64,000 nt of DNA, taken from positions 1-64,000 of the forward strand of contig JAADVB010000008.1 of assembly GCA_023334545.1 (NCBI GenBank). Reading direction: 5' to 3'. Below the pieces are notes generated by a model. The model ran no database searches. It worked only from the letters and a program-made list of their open reading frames with translations, and had not been told where the DNA came from. The position numbers and the translations under genes are program-made. How positions within the stretch are numbered: position 1 is the first letter of the stretch; every line of letters starts with the position of its first letter. The stretch is from Salisapilia sapeloensis. Lineage: Eukaryota > Oomycota > Peronosporomycetes > Peronosporales > Salisapiliaceae. Shown here one piece after another: positions 33,261 to 43,269 of the stretch.

Positions 33261-34088
33261 TTATAGGAAGCGAGCAACTCGACGGAGGTAGAGGTAGTAC
33301 GCACCTCCGCATAGTGCACCGCTGAGATGAGCGAAATGGCCGATGCCGTCCTGTTTGTCAGATGCCCACGCATAAGCGTCGCGACCGACGAAGAGAGTAC
33401 CGGCAACCCAGGCTGGCATCGGGACGATACCGAAAAGTAGCAACGTCGAGCGAGGGAAAAGAAGGACACTGAGTGCCGTGATGCTATTCACAGCGCCACT
33501 CGCTCCCAGGTTTAACTGCGCTCGTTGGTTGTACTTCTGTTCAGCGACAGCAGCAAAGGAAGAGAAGATACCGCTGCCAAGGTAGAGAGCTAGGAAGCGT
33601 TTGGGGCCGAGTAGAGTGCAGAGCTCCGAGCCGAAAAAGTAGAGTCCGACCATGTTGGTGAGCAAGTGACCGACATCCTTGTGGCTGAAGACGCACGTGA
33701 GCAAGGTATAGTAATGACCTCTGTCAATATGCGCAGAGGAAGTAGTGAAGAAGTTGACCATCCGATAGTATCGAGCACGAGACGATTGTGCATCCGACCA
33801 GAGCATTGTGACTCCAACGTTCGCAGTGATTAATAGGAGAACAGTGTTATGTGGACTGATCATCGGATTCGACCAACGGCGATTACGAGGTAAGACATCT
33901 CGACTAAAGTTTCGCGTTCGGATCATACTATTGTTCGTTCTGATCATTCGTGTCGCGAGTGGGCTTGACATGTAACTTTTTTGAGGTGCACGATGAAGAT
34001 GAGTTAGGACCGGTGAAGATGCGCCCATTCGTGGGGCATTTAGCATGCCCGTACCCCGCGATAAGCTCGCTCGCAAGACCGCGGCCAT
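33261..34088 (-). CDS. Mitochondrial-type rhomboid intramembrane serine protease
   Basis: A single exon encodes 275 aa. A basic, Arg- and Ser-rich N-terminus of about 70 residues without acidic residues looks like a mitochondrial presequence. The rhomboid core follows: HYYTLLTCVFSHKDVGHLLTN (HxxxN region), the catalytic serine in NLGASGAVNS (about 197), and the catalytic histidine in HFAHLSGALCGG (about 258). Rhomboids cleave transmembrane segments of their substrates; mitochondrial members (PARL/Pcp1) process dynamin-like and PINK1-type proteins. The end lies about 250 bp from the convergent CCDC96-type gene. Confidence 0.92.
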   Translation of the reverse strand: MAAVLRASLSRGTGMLNAPRMGASSPVLTHLHRAPQKSYMSSPLATRMIRTNNSMIRTRNFSRDVLPRNRRWSNPMISPHNTVLLLITANVGVTMLWSDAQSSRARYYRMVNFFTTSSAHIDRGHYYTLLTCVFSHKDVGHLLTNMVGLYFFGSELCTLLGPKRFLALYLGSGIFSSFAAVAEQKYNQRAQLNLGASGAVNSITALSVLLFPRSTLLLFGIVPMPAWVAGTLFVGRDAYAWASDKQDGIGHFAHLSGALCGGAYYLYLRRVARFL

Positions 34089-34293
34089 GGTTCCTCACTA
34101 AAGATGTTCGATTGTTAATAACAATACGAAGTGATACAATTGAAATGAATCGTTATAAGTCGGTATCGGGCGAACTTGATGTACGCCGAGTGGATCTGTA
34201 GGAAGCTTAGTTAAGCGTGATTGCTTGACGCTACAATAAGAATCATGCTTTCGTAATGACACGCTACTTTTGACTGCATCAAGAAGGAAGTAT
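34089..34293. other. Spacer upstream of the rhomboid gene
   Basis: No gene is supported. The segment holds the rhomboid 5' region and then passes into the decayed coding remnant. Confidence 0.4.
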
Positions 34294-34840
34294 CAGAAGA
34301 CATTGGCTAGACCGAGGGAGTACATCCAAGTGTCCAGATGTCGCTTCACATGATAACTCTTCGTGTACGTGCTTTTTATTTGCCTTGTCTGTTTGCCTCT
34401 CTCCGATTCTATCCAGCCGTCGGTAGGCTCTATTTCCTTTGACTACTCAGCGACCATCAGTTACGTACCTTTGAGGAGGCGTTCGATCTTCCCTATCTTT
34501 TCAACCTCGCGTCTGACAACCTTGTCGACTTTTTCACCCAAATCAAGTCAACGGATGATTGTCGGATCGAGGCTTTCAACGGAATTACCAATAGCTTCTT
34601 GGGCCTTCAAGTCGACTTAAAGTCATGGTCTGGCTTGAACAGCTTTTCATATTCATACCAAGACTTGGCATGATCGATGATGGCACATCTCAAATCAAAA
34701 GAGCTTTGATATCGTAAGCGAAGGCTAAAGTAGCATTTATTTCTTTGTTTAATTGTCTCACACACTTCTCGATGCGATAAGGATGTATGCTCGTCTTGTG
34801 AGTGTCTCTGCGTTATCTTCCTTTCGATGTTTGTTTGCTC
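34294..34840 (-). pseudogene. Decayed coding remnant, unidentified
   Basis: On the minus strand several protein-like stretches follow one another but are split between frames and by stop codons: ANKHRKEDNAETLTRRAYI, then KCVRQLNKEINATLAFAYDI, then AIIDHAKSWYEYEKLFKPDH, then KAQEAIGNSVESLDPTIIR, an in-frame TGA, then LDLGEKVDKVVRREVEKIGK, and lastly a 50-codon open stretch ending HLDTWMYSLGLANVF. At least two frame changes and one stop separate them. The composition (charged and amphipathic, not random-looking) suggests an old gene or element that has decayed. I do not recognise its family. An alternative is a live gene with several very short introns, which the phases do not support. Confidence 0.45.
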
Positions 34841-35612
34841 AAATGTGCAAAGATAGCATGAGAAGAAATATAGGATGCGTCATGGTGTCTTTCGAAGATC
34901 TAGCCGAGATGGAACGCGTGACTACATGTGAAAGACGTGAACAAGAGTTGGATATGTGTTGAACTTGAAGTCACGCTGGGCTGGGCTCCGTATTGACAGA
35001 CGTGCATGGATACTCCGTAGAACCTTGTAGGGAGTGGAAAGCGTCACATTGCATGTATGCGTTCCATTAGCGTAAGGAATTGTGAGGCAAATCTAAAAAT
35101 ATCAAGTATCATATTTATACCAATTCCTCTCCTGACAACCAGACTGAGATCCCATACCGAATACGGAGCTACTTGGAACTATTTACCAAAATCCGTTTGG
35201 TAACCTAGGATTCCACCCACTTTCAATGGTAGGAAAACGATCGCTAAAAATAGCCGTTGTCGATACAGGATGACAAATTAGCCTCTGACTCATACCTTAA
35301 AACTGCCAGGTAAGAAGGGCCTCATGTAAAGTTCAAGCTGTAGCTGATCGAGGGCTTGACGCCAAGAGCTACTCATACCCTACCGTAGTCAAAATAGAAG
35401 CTTATCATCGACAGATGCAGGCAACTCATGTGTACTTTTCCCCATCCATGACACATCTTATTCGAGCTCAATCTGTGTATGAGACGACTCGCCCATTACG
35501 TTATCGTCGAGTCGACATGCAGAAACCAGTCACTTGTAATGCTCTTGACATCTGCACGTGCCATTCTTTCATCTAGGTGAGGTCCACTTCCAATTTCGTT
35601 CTCGAGCGCAAA
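34841..35612. other. Gene-poor spacer
   Basis: Nothing convincing is seen. Short open frames have no recognisable domain and no RNA gene was identified. The right end would contain the promoter of the pectinacetylesterase gene. Confidence 0.4.
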
Positions 35613-36929
35613 ATGCTCCGTTGGACAAGTGCATTCGCTTTCTTCGCCTTGCTGGCGCAAGGAGCTCGTGGTGATACGTGCGAAATTAAAGATGGGAACA
35701 AGTGTCCAGTGGACCAACTTCCAGCGCCTGGTGCCTATGGAAACATTGACATCTACCCGAACCAAGGAACACGTTGTGCTTTTGACAACTTTGATGAAAA
35801 GGACATCGACTACGAGACGAAGTCGACCTACAATTTCCAGCTCTTCCCGAACTCGGAGAATGACAAGTCCAAGCTCATGATCTACTTGCAAGGAGGTGGA
35901 GCATGTTTCGATGACCTCACTTGTAGCTTTAGCATGCAATGTGCTCTCGGAGACATGCGAACGTTTACGCAGAATGTCAAACCGGTGTACGGTGGGTTCC
36001 TCAACCGAACGGATGACAAGAACCTGTTCAAGGACTGGAATGTCGTCCACCTGCCGTACTGCACGGGTGATCTCCATGTTGGCGACCGTGTGTTGGAACC
36101 AATGGAGTCGGGCTTAGAAGCCTTGCTCGGACATCCGGAATGCGCTGGCCACGACATGCCGATGTACCTCAATGGCTACAATAACACGAAAACCGTTCTT
36201 GCGTGGGCTCACGAGAACTTCCCCAATCCGGATGAAATCGTGGTCTCTGGATACAGTGCCGGAGCCCTTGGCGTCCAAATCCTAAGTTCGTTCATCGCCG
36301 ACATTTGGAAGGTGGATGCCAATGACATCAAGTACAGTCTCATTATTGACAGCTATGTTGGTGTCCTTCCGGAAACCCATCCGGCCAGTGAAGTCTTGGA
36401 CTACTTTGGAGCCTGTGATCTTCCTCTTGCTCTTTCGGAAGACTTCCGGGAAGATTGCAACAGTGGGGAAGTGATGACGCAGGATTTGGTTGCACCAATG
36501 ATCCGAGAGATGCAGACACACTTGTGGCTCTTTATTACGAGCAAAGCGGACCACACGCAACGATACTTTTACCAAGCGATCAAGGATACGCTACTTGGAT
36601 ACCCGTTCACGGACCTCATCTCCGGTTCTGAGTTCTATGACGACGTCGAGGAAATCTTTGACGAGTACGATAACACTGCCAACTTTGCCGAGTTCGTGAT
36701 CGAAGGCGAACAACACGTCTTCGTGACCGACAATGACTATGTGGATTACGAGAATATTAAGGGAGAAAAGTTGGGACCATTCTTGACGAAGTGGTTGGCA
36801 TCTACGCCAAATAATGCGACGTCCGGTAGTGGCTCTGGTAGCGTTGGAAGTGGCAATGGTGCGCCATCTGACGGAACAGTTGGAGGCGATGCCGATACGC
36901 CAACGACGACGGTTCCGGCTGCATGCTAA
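35613..36929 (+). CDS. Secreted pectinacetylesterase / Notum-family esterase
   Basis: A single exon encodes 438 aa from the ATG at 35613 (MLRWTSAFAFFALLAQGARG, a clear signal peptide). Family motifs are LQGGGACFDD (oxyanion hole, about 95), VVSGYSAGALGVQ (catalytic Ser, about 213) and EGEQHVFVTD (catalytic His, about 368). Many Cys residues suggest disulphides. The C-terminal 40 residues are Gly/Ser/Thr-rich and end TTTVPAAC, like a flexible or wall-associated tail. CE13 pectinacetylesterases remove acetyl from pectin, helping a plant parasite loosen host walls; the animal relative Notum deacylates Wnt. It is flanked on both sides by gene-poor DNA. Confidence 0.9.
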   Translation: MLRWTSAFAFFALLAQGARGDTCEIKDGNKCPVDQLPAPGAYGNIDIYPNQGTRCAFDNFDEKDIDYETKSTYNFQLFPNSENDKSKLMIYLQGGGACFDDLTCSFSMQCALGDMRTFTQNVKPVYGGFLNRTDDKNLFKDWNVVHLPYCTGDLHVGDRVLEPMESGLEALLGHPECAGHDMPMYLNGYNNTKTVLAWAHENFPNPDEIVVSGYSAGALGVQILSSFIADIWKVDANDIKYSLIIDSYVGVLPETHPASEVLDYFGACDLPLALSEDFREDCNSGEVMTQDLVAPMIREMQTHLWLFITSKADHTQRYFYQAIKDTLLGYPFTDLISGSEFYDDVEEIFDEYDNTANFAEFVIEGEQHVFVTDNDYVDYENIKGEKLGPFLTKWLASTPNNATSGSGSGSVGSGNGAPSDGTVGGDADTPTTTVPAAC

Positions 36930-39724
36930 GAAGCACTGTGCATCTTTCAAAGACGACAAAAAGATTTGTACTTGGTGACTTAATACAAGGAACACGTTTT
37001 GAGAATGAGTTGTCTATATTTTGTGCAGCATGTATATGGAGATGTAACTCTTGTTGGTAGCAGCTTCACGTCGACAGACTTCTACGTTGTGTGTAGTGTA
37101 CCACCCAGTAGATGTAGTAATCACGATGGCAGAAAGTTGAGTAGATGGAAACTTGAATGACTTGCTTTTTCATTCCACAAATTGCTTGTTGTTCTTGTAC
37201 ACGAAGAGTTGCATCCAAACTATATGATGAAGCTGCCGCGAGTAAAAGTCTGCTGTATTTGCAGCTTTGTCAATAGATGGGATCCTAGCAACAAAGTCTT
37301 GGGATTCACCCTGAGTGACTATCAACTACTTTAAAACAAAAGTGATATATTCCAGAAGCTGGCATCATAAAGCAGGTAAGGAGTCTCTTTAAAAATATTG
37401 GAAGCTTGTTCGCTGTTGATTCGAGTCTTATGCACAACGATGCATCACAAATTAGTCAGTATATGCTCATGTCTGCCAGGTTTGTGATCGATGTATACAA
37501 TGCATTTCCATAATGTTGACATTGTGTGATCGAATAGTAACTTCAGCTATATAACGGCCCGGTACACAGGCTTGGCTACTCTGAAGCAAACGACTTGGAT
37601 GGCTTCTACTGTAATGAATGGCGATTGCTCGTTCAATTTTATCTAAATCTAGCGTAAGAAAGTTGAGTCCAAACAAACGAAGCGGTAGTCTCTCAACGGG
37701 ATATTAGAGATAGTTAAAAGTGGCTTAAAGCACTCGGAGTATTAAGTTTTCTTCAAAAGAAGTTTATTCGTACTCGTTAGTAAAGATCGATCATATAACT
37801 TACGCGTATATATCGTATGAATAAGTATCAAAAGCGATATAGATCACTAGCCGAATCATTATTCATCGTGTATATCCAGTGATGTTATTCTGAAACTATT
37901 GCTATGAATAGTTTGTACGGCATGTTCCTGGCGTAGGCGCTACATAGGTCTGGAGTTATCCAACGTGCAAATACGTGAAGCTTGAGGACGCAACATGTAA
38001 AGTATCCTTCTAAAGCATTCATAAAGTAAAGCCCAACTATATTGCATCTTGAGCAGTAGAGGTGAAGGCGAGAACGGGTTTTGATCTGCCGCTAGTACAA
38101 TAAACTCAGAAACGGGTGACCTATCTACATTCGGATGTAAAGTACTAACGCATTCGAATTTGCTTTGTTAATCTTCCAGTACCTCATACAGAGCGCTTTT
38201 TATTCAGAATAATACATTCAGATTAGCTCTTGTACGTTAGGCACACGAATTTGCTAAGGTGGTAGATATTTTAAAGGTCTATCGAAGTATTCTCGTTGAC
38301 CAAGTTTCATGTTTGTTTCTTGGTCCAGGTTCACGATGGAGCCCAGCAAGCTTTGGGTAGAAACGATGCCGGTATCAATCCTTGCTCTTCTGTTACTTTG
38401 TGCAGCGCTTTCAGATATAGTTTGGCAGATACAACACATACTCTCTAAACTCGCTCGCAGCGTATCCATGCGGTAATTGAACATCACTCTATACCCGTCC
38501 TTGCGCGGTAATTGCTAGTAATCGAGATGCATTGCTTGTCGCCTTCAGTACTGCAATGCATTCATTTGAGCATGATGCAATGGTTCTTACATCGCCTCAT
38601 TTTAAGTGCCAAACGCGATTGATGTCTCGCGACCAGATTAGATGTCGATGGTACTAGTGAGAAAAGGAGAAGCGGCATCTTTCTCGACAATCGAGTTGTC
38701 GTTACTGAACATACAAAAATTTCTCGGCATAGACACTCGCGCAGCAAAACAAAGTGGAAAAATCGTTCTCATCATCGCATAAGACTTGAACAACTTTAGG
38801 AAAAGACATTCGCTAGATGCGGTTTCCATGAAAAGATCTTGAAGACACGAATTGTTACGATGCGAACATAGGTGCATTATGTGTGGTCTCGGTTGACTAA
38901 TTAGACTGCTTCATCTCCACACGTTATGACGCACATTGAAGATTGAACTGCAACGTCCGTTGGATAGCAGTTGGACGGAGGAGACACGATGTCCGTTCAA
39001 GTGTTAAGCCATACCGTGACGTGGGAGATACCTAAAATCGTGAAGTTTCGCTAAAAAGTTTCAGCGTCCGGCTTTCATCATTTCTAAGCCATCATGTCCA
39101 GTCATCTCGGGGTGGACATTTAGAGCATACAATCGCTTTTTGTCTTGTACTCTAGTGGAGAGGACAAGTCTACAAATCGTCTTTAGACGTGTAACGTGCC
39201 TTGATTCATTCATATACAGCACCTCGCATGGGGTAGCACCCATCAAGTCCAAAAGCAAGTCGACCGGATGTACGTACGTTTGTACACCATTTGCATGGAG
39301 GGTCCAACTTGAACTACAGCACGCGGTGTCAAAATAGATTCCGGCGCTATAGCAGGCCATACAGTGGTTTCTAGTCGTCCACCTCCCATACCTCCCTTCG
39401 GCCGATGCTACCCTATTAACTGGTGCACCAGCTCTCAAGCTGATGACGAAAGGAGTCGTACCATCGCATGGTCTCATACGCAGAGAGGTCCCATCTTCTC
39501 CTATTGGCTGAAATATCAACATTTTGCTAGATGTGATTGGCTGAAATACAGTCTGGCATAGTTTTCCTCCCTAAACAGGGAGAAATCGCATTTTTTCATT
39601 CCCTGGAGGCGAGAGAACGAAGGTGACGGAGCGTCCTTCCTCCTTCGATTGCTTGAACGTACAGACATTGTCTTTACATTCGTGGAAAAAAGTATCCGAC
39701 AGATCGTTTCGTATAGCAAGCACA
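36930..39724. other. 2.8-kb gene-sparse stretch
   Basis: No supported gene. The DNA looks AT-richer than the neighbouring genes and is full of short frames. A 153-codon minus-strand frame (39061-39522) and a 69-codon one (37467-37676) are the longest, but neither has a recognisable domain. Some stretches may be remnants of elements or genes. The last 200 bp is the upstream region of the RING gene. Confidence 0.45.
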
Positions 39725-41386
39725 ATGGGTGGAGAAAGTGTCCAGGTCGCCGAGCATTCGGCCAACAAACAGTTATCATCCGGCATGAACGGGCAATACA
39801 ACTACCCACTGACGTCGGCACCGCCGCAGATGATGCACGGACCGCCGCCGACGAGTGAAGTGACCTGCCTCATGTGCTGCCACGGGCAGGTCGACGTCAT
39901 GCTCGATCCGTGTCGGCATCAGTTCCACGCCATGTGCATCGAACGCCACTTTAAAGACGATAGGAGGTGCCCTGCCTGCTGGTCGGACGTACAGACGCAG
40001 CATCCAGTCATGTCTCCGTCCCAGTACAATTACGCCAGTAGTCACAGAGAGATGCCGATGGCTTCGGCCGGTCCGCCTGCTCCAGCTGCCAACATGCGTA
40101 AAGGCAAGTGGACAGCTGAAGAGAGTGCGTACTGTGACCGACTCATTGAAGAGTTTAAAAAGGGGAACTTACCTCTGGCAGAAGGCACGACGTTGCGTAC
40201 ATTTCTGTCGAAACTCTTGAATTGCGACCCGATGCGCATTTCCAAAAAGTATACTGGCGATCAGTGCATAGGTAAGATCATATTCCGCCGTCGAGAGGAT
40301 GAAATCCCTGCCGAGGAAGCGGAGCGGATTCGAAAAGAGCTGGCGGAGCTTGAGCAAACGTACTTGGAACGCGAGCGGTACAATCAACGACGACGGGAGA
40401 AACGGCTCGAGTCAGAAGTTTCTCGCGATAAGAACCGATATCAGGGCGTTCGAAGCGCAAGTGGGAAAGCACCGGCGACGTCTGCGCCGTATTCGACAGT
40501 AAAGTCGGAACCACATGCGCCGTACCAACACGCGTCTCGGTCGGACGAGTCGTCTCAGATGGACAGTTTTCCTCGCGTTTCGTCGATCGACTCGTTCTCT
40601 GTCCTCTTCCCTCGTGTCGCTTCGATTGAAAATATGTCTTCGTCTCATGTCTCGAATGAACAGAAGATGGCTGCTACCAGTGCACCGATGCCACCTCCGC
40701 AGGATCTCAATAGTTACATGGTTCGGACGCCATCATTAGACCAGTTGTCGTCATTATTACAAGAGCATGCACCTGCAAGTCCGAAAGCAAAGGAGGAGAA
40801 GAAAGAAGAGAACAGGAAGAGTGGCGTTCCAAAACCGTCGAACAAGATGCCACGCAGCTCATCGGGTATCTTCCCGCGGGTTCCGTCTATGGAGAAGATG
40901 GCGCGCGTGCCGTCGTTAGAAAAGCTACCGCGCATCCCTTCGATGGACAAGCTGGGCACATCGTCTGGACCAGATAAGATGCCACGCATTCCATCGACGG
41001 ACAAGTTGCCTCGAGTTCCTTCTCTGGACAAGTTTTCCAGAGTACCATCGTCGTCGGATATGTTTAGCTCAAAGATGCAAGGATCGGATAGTATGAGCAG
41101 CTTTCCTAGCTTCACCAACCTCTCGTCCATGTCGCACTCTGCTTCGCATGATAAGCTCAATGCTCTTGGACACAAAGCGACGTTCCCTCGGAATTCGTCC
41201 ATCGAAGACATCCTTTCGCTCGTTGCAAGCTCCGATTCTAATGGTGGCATGGCATCCAGTGGCTCACATATGCAGTTGAATGCGTTGGCGGCTGTGGCGG
41301 AGGAAAGTCATGATCGGAAGCGGAGGGTCGAAAGTGAAGAGAGTGGCGAGACGAAGAAGGCGAGGCTATCGGCAGGCGTCATGTAG
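39725..41386 (+). CDS. RING-finger protein with a stramenopile-type domain and PRVPS repeats
   Basis: A single exon encodes 553 aa from the first true ATG (MGGESVQVAEHS). Residues 49-88 form a RING finger (CLMCC, CRHQFHAMC, RRCPAC). Residues 128-190 (GKWTAEESAYCDRLIEEFKK, then TLRTFLSKLLNCDPMRISKK, then QCIGKIIF) match a small domain that I know to be common in diatom and oomycete proteins and that lacks a defined function. A charged coiled coil follows. Residues 275-500 are Ser/Pro-rich with at least nine short repeats of the type PRVPSLEK or FPRVSSIDS. The RING suggests ubiquitin E3 activity; the repeats may be phosphorylation or docking sites. The C-terminus has a basic signal (RKRR). Confidence 0.7.
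   Translation: MGGESVQVAEHSANKQLSSGMNGQYNYPLTSAPPQMMHGPPPTSEVTCLMCCHGQVDVMLDPCRHQFHAMCIERHFKDDRRCPACWSDVQTQHPVMSPSQYNYASSHREMPMASAGPPAPAANMRKGKWTAEESAYCDRLIEEFKKGNLPLAEGTTLRTFLSKLLNCDPMRISKKYTGDQCIGKIIFRRREDEIPAEEAERIRKELAELEQTYLERERYNQRRREKRLESEVSRDKNRYQGVRSASGKAPATSAPYSTVKSEPHAPYQHASRSDESSQMDSFPRVSSIDSFSVLFPRVASIENMSSSHVSNEQKMAATSAPMPPPQDLNSYMVRTPSLDQLSSLLQEHAPASPKAKEEKKEENRKSGVPKPSNKMPRSSSGIFPRVPSMEKMARVPSLEKLPRIPSMDKLGTSSGPDKMPRIPSTDKLPRVPSLDKFSRVPSSSDMFSSKMQGSDSMSSFPSFTNLSSMSHSASHDKLNALGHKATFPRNSSIEDILSLVASSDSNGGMASSGSHMQLNALAAVAEESHDRKRRVESEESGETKKARLSAGVM
40565..41230 (+). repeat. Short [P/F]-R-[V/I]-x-S-[I/L/M]-[D/E] peptide repeats in the RING protein
   Basis: Copies visible in order: FPRVSSIDSF, FPRVASIENM, FPRVPSMEKM, ARVPSLEKL, PRIPSMDKL, PRIPSTDKL, PRVPSLDKF, SRVPSSSDMF and FPRNSSIEDI. 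The central block (about 40870-41060) is nearly contiguous with an 8-10 residue period; outer copies are spaced further apart. Each has a basic residue two or three positions before Ser, a usual kinase-site pattern. Confidence 0.8.
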
Positions 41387-43213
41387 GATTTTTTCACGCT
41401 TTTCATTTTAGCTTTTGATTTTGGGATGGATGTGAGGTGCCATGAGGACAGAGGCTTCCTTCGTGTAATTTAAAGACGCTACAAACTCATGCAAGTTATA
41501 TGTCGTTCGCTCTTTTTACTTGTTCTCGGTTCGTTAATATTGGAAACAGTCATGCTCATTGTGTTGATTGAACTTTGATTGTTGCCATCTGTAGGAGCTC
41601 CTGGATGTAGAAGCCATGACTTGACTGATGCTTCAGACTTAATCTACACGACAATCTTCAATGACAGGATCCCATCTTTACATGTTTGACATAGTCATGG
41701 AGGTTGTCCACATTTATCTCAAGGTGCACCTGGTGTAACTTGACCTGCTAGAAGTTTATGTTGACGTGATGTACATCTGCTACGGGCGTGAATAATTAAA
41801 GGTATGATTTGCTAGGTAGCAGTGGTGTTTGACAGCCTAAGTGGGCGTCATGTCAACGCTCTTGGAAGCAAAATTGAGTTTTAATCAGCTATAGAAGATG
41901 TTTAATCGTCGTTCATCTTTTCAGAGTAGATTGGCTTGAAGAGCTCTCGATTACAGTTGCATTAAAATTCCGAATATCAGTACATTAGACAACAAGCATC
42001 TTGCACACGAATGATTTGGCTTTTGCAGACATGATTGGAAAGATGGCATGTTGATGGAAACCGGGAACACGGTTGGCTTCAAGGGTGTAGCAAATATGTC
42101 AGCCGAGTACACTACTTATTTACTTATTCCTTACACAGCAGCAATGACAGCACAATGAAAAGACTCCTTCAAGCCCTCTAGAGTTTCGTTCGAAGTGGAG
42201 TGCTCGTACGTAGGTGTTTCAGACGAGAATTATAGACGACAGAGCATGCGAGCCAAATTTTATCCAGTCTGTCTGCATTCTAGCAAGAGTTACTGATCTT
42301 GCATTGTCTGTTTATGGATGCAATCCTTGAAATAATCATGAAACGATAATTCTGCATCCTTTGCTACAAACATGGATCAGTCTCTGTTCTTGCTTTTTAA
42401 CTCAACTTCCACCTTGGTACGTAAAACAAAACAGTATTTTTCTGAACAATATCTAGTTTTTTGGCTGCATCGCTCACAAGACTGCTCAGCCAGTCATGTC
42501 TGATTGGAAATAGCGATGAATGGAAGTTAAGCGAGTTTGCCTGAGCGACTGTATCTGTATACGCATAGGACTTCAATAGATGTTGTTTGTCTTCTGTGCA
42601 AGATTGACATGTTGAAGACAGAGCAAATGGAAACTTGGAGATTGGTCACTAGAAATCAATGGTTTACTAGGAGCACTACATTTAGTAGACTTCAAATGAT
42701 AGTAAAGAGCGTTGCGGTTGTACACGATAGACACAGGAGGAAGGTATGCAAATTATGTTTTATCGCAGTAGAGTTTATAAAGTAGGTGCTTGTGATGTAC
42801 GGAAACGAAGTTGAGAAATACAAAGATAGTATCCGACTTGCTTATTAAATAGTAGAGTAAGTAACCTGGCAATGCGCTTTACACATCCATCGCGTATGTG
42901 CTCGTAGAAAGCAATCAAGCAAAAGAATTGAATGACCAGATTTACAACATCACGCGAGCAGTCAGTCTTCAATGAAACTTTGTTGTAGCTTAAGAATAAA
43001 CATCCCTATATATCACGAGTCTACATAGGCCATATCCACATACAGACTTCAATCCATATCACTTACAGCACCAAAGCTCCGATCGATAGCCGTGGTAGAA
43101 GCTAGAGTCGATCCAAATCCTTGCATGGAAGTATCCCTTTTAATTGGCCACTTCCTTTATTATCCACCAATAATTTCCATTTATCTATAGATCTTGGTTT
43201 CACTATGTTCCAA
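41387..43213. other. 1.8-kb gene-poor spacer
   Basis: No gene is supported on either strand. The stretch holds the 3' region of the RING gene, AT-rich sequence with short frames, and the upstream region of SSRP1. No RNA gene or repeat array was recognised. Confidence 0.45.
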
Positions 43214-43221
43214 TTTGGCGC
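43214..43221 (+). promoter_or_regulatory. E2F-like site upstream of SSRP1
   Basis: TTTGGCGC, in the context CCAATTTGGCGCGAG, matches the E2F/DP consensus TTTSSCGC and lies about 50 bp before the SSRP1 start codon. E2F control of a replication-linked histone chaperone is plausible; the match alone is short. Confidence 0.35.
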
Positions 43222-43269
43222 GAGATCAAAACGCACTAAAAAGCCATTCGACCACCGCTCTTCCGAGTC

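Noticed and set aside
37467-37676. A 69-codon minus-strand frame, with a second protein-like frame overlapping it
   Set aside because: Two overlapping frames look equally coding-like, neither is extended by plausible splicing, and no family is recognised.
39061-39522. A 153-codon minus-strand frame in the gene-sparse stretch
   Set aside because: It is Cys-rich but has no recognisable motif, no clear promoter context and no homologous look; it may be chance or a remnant.
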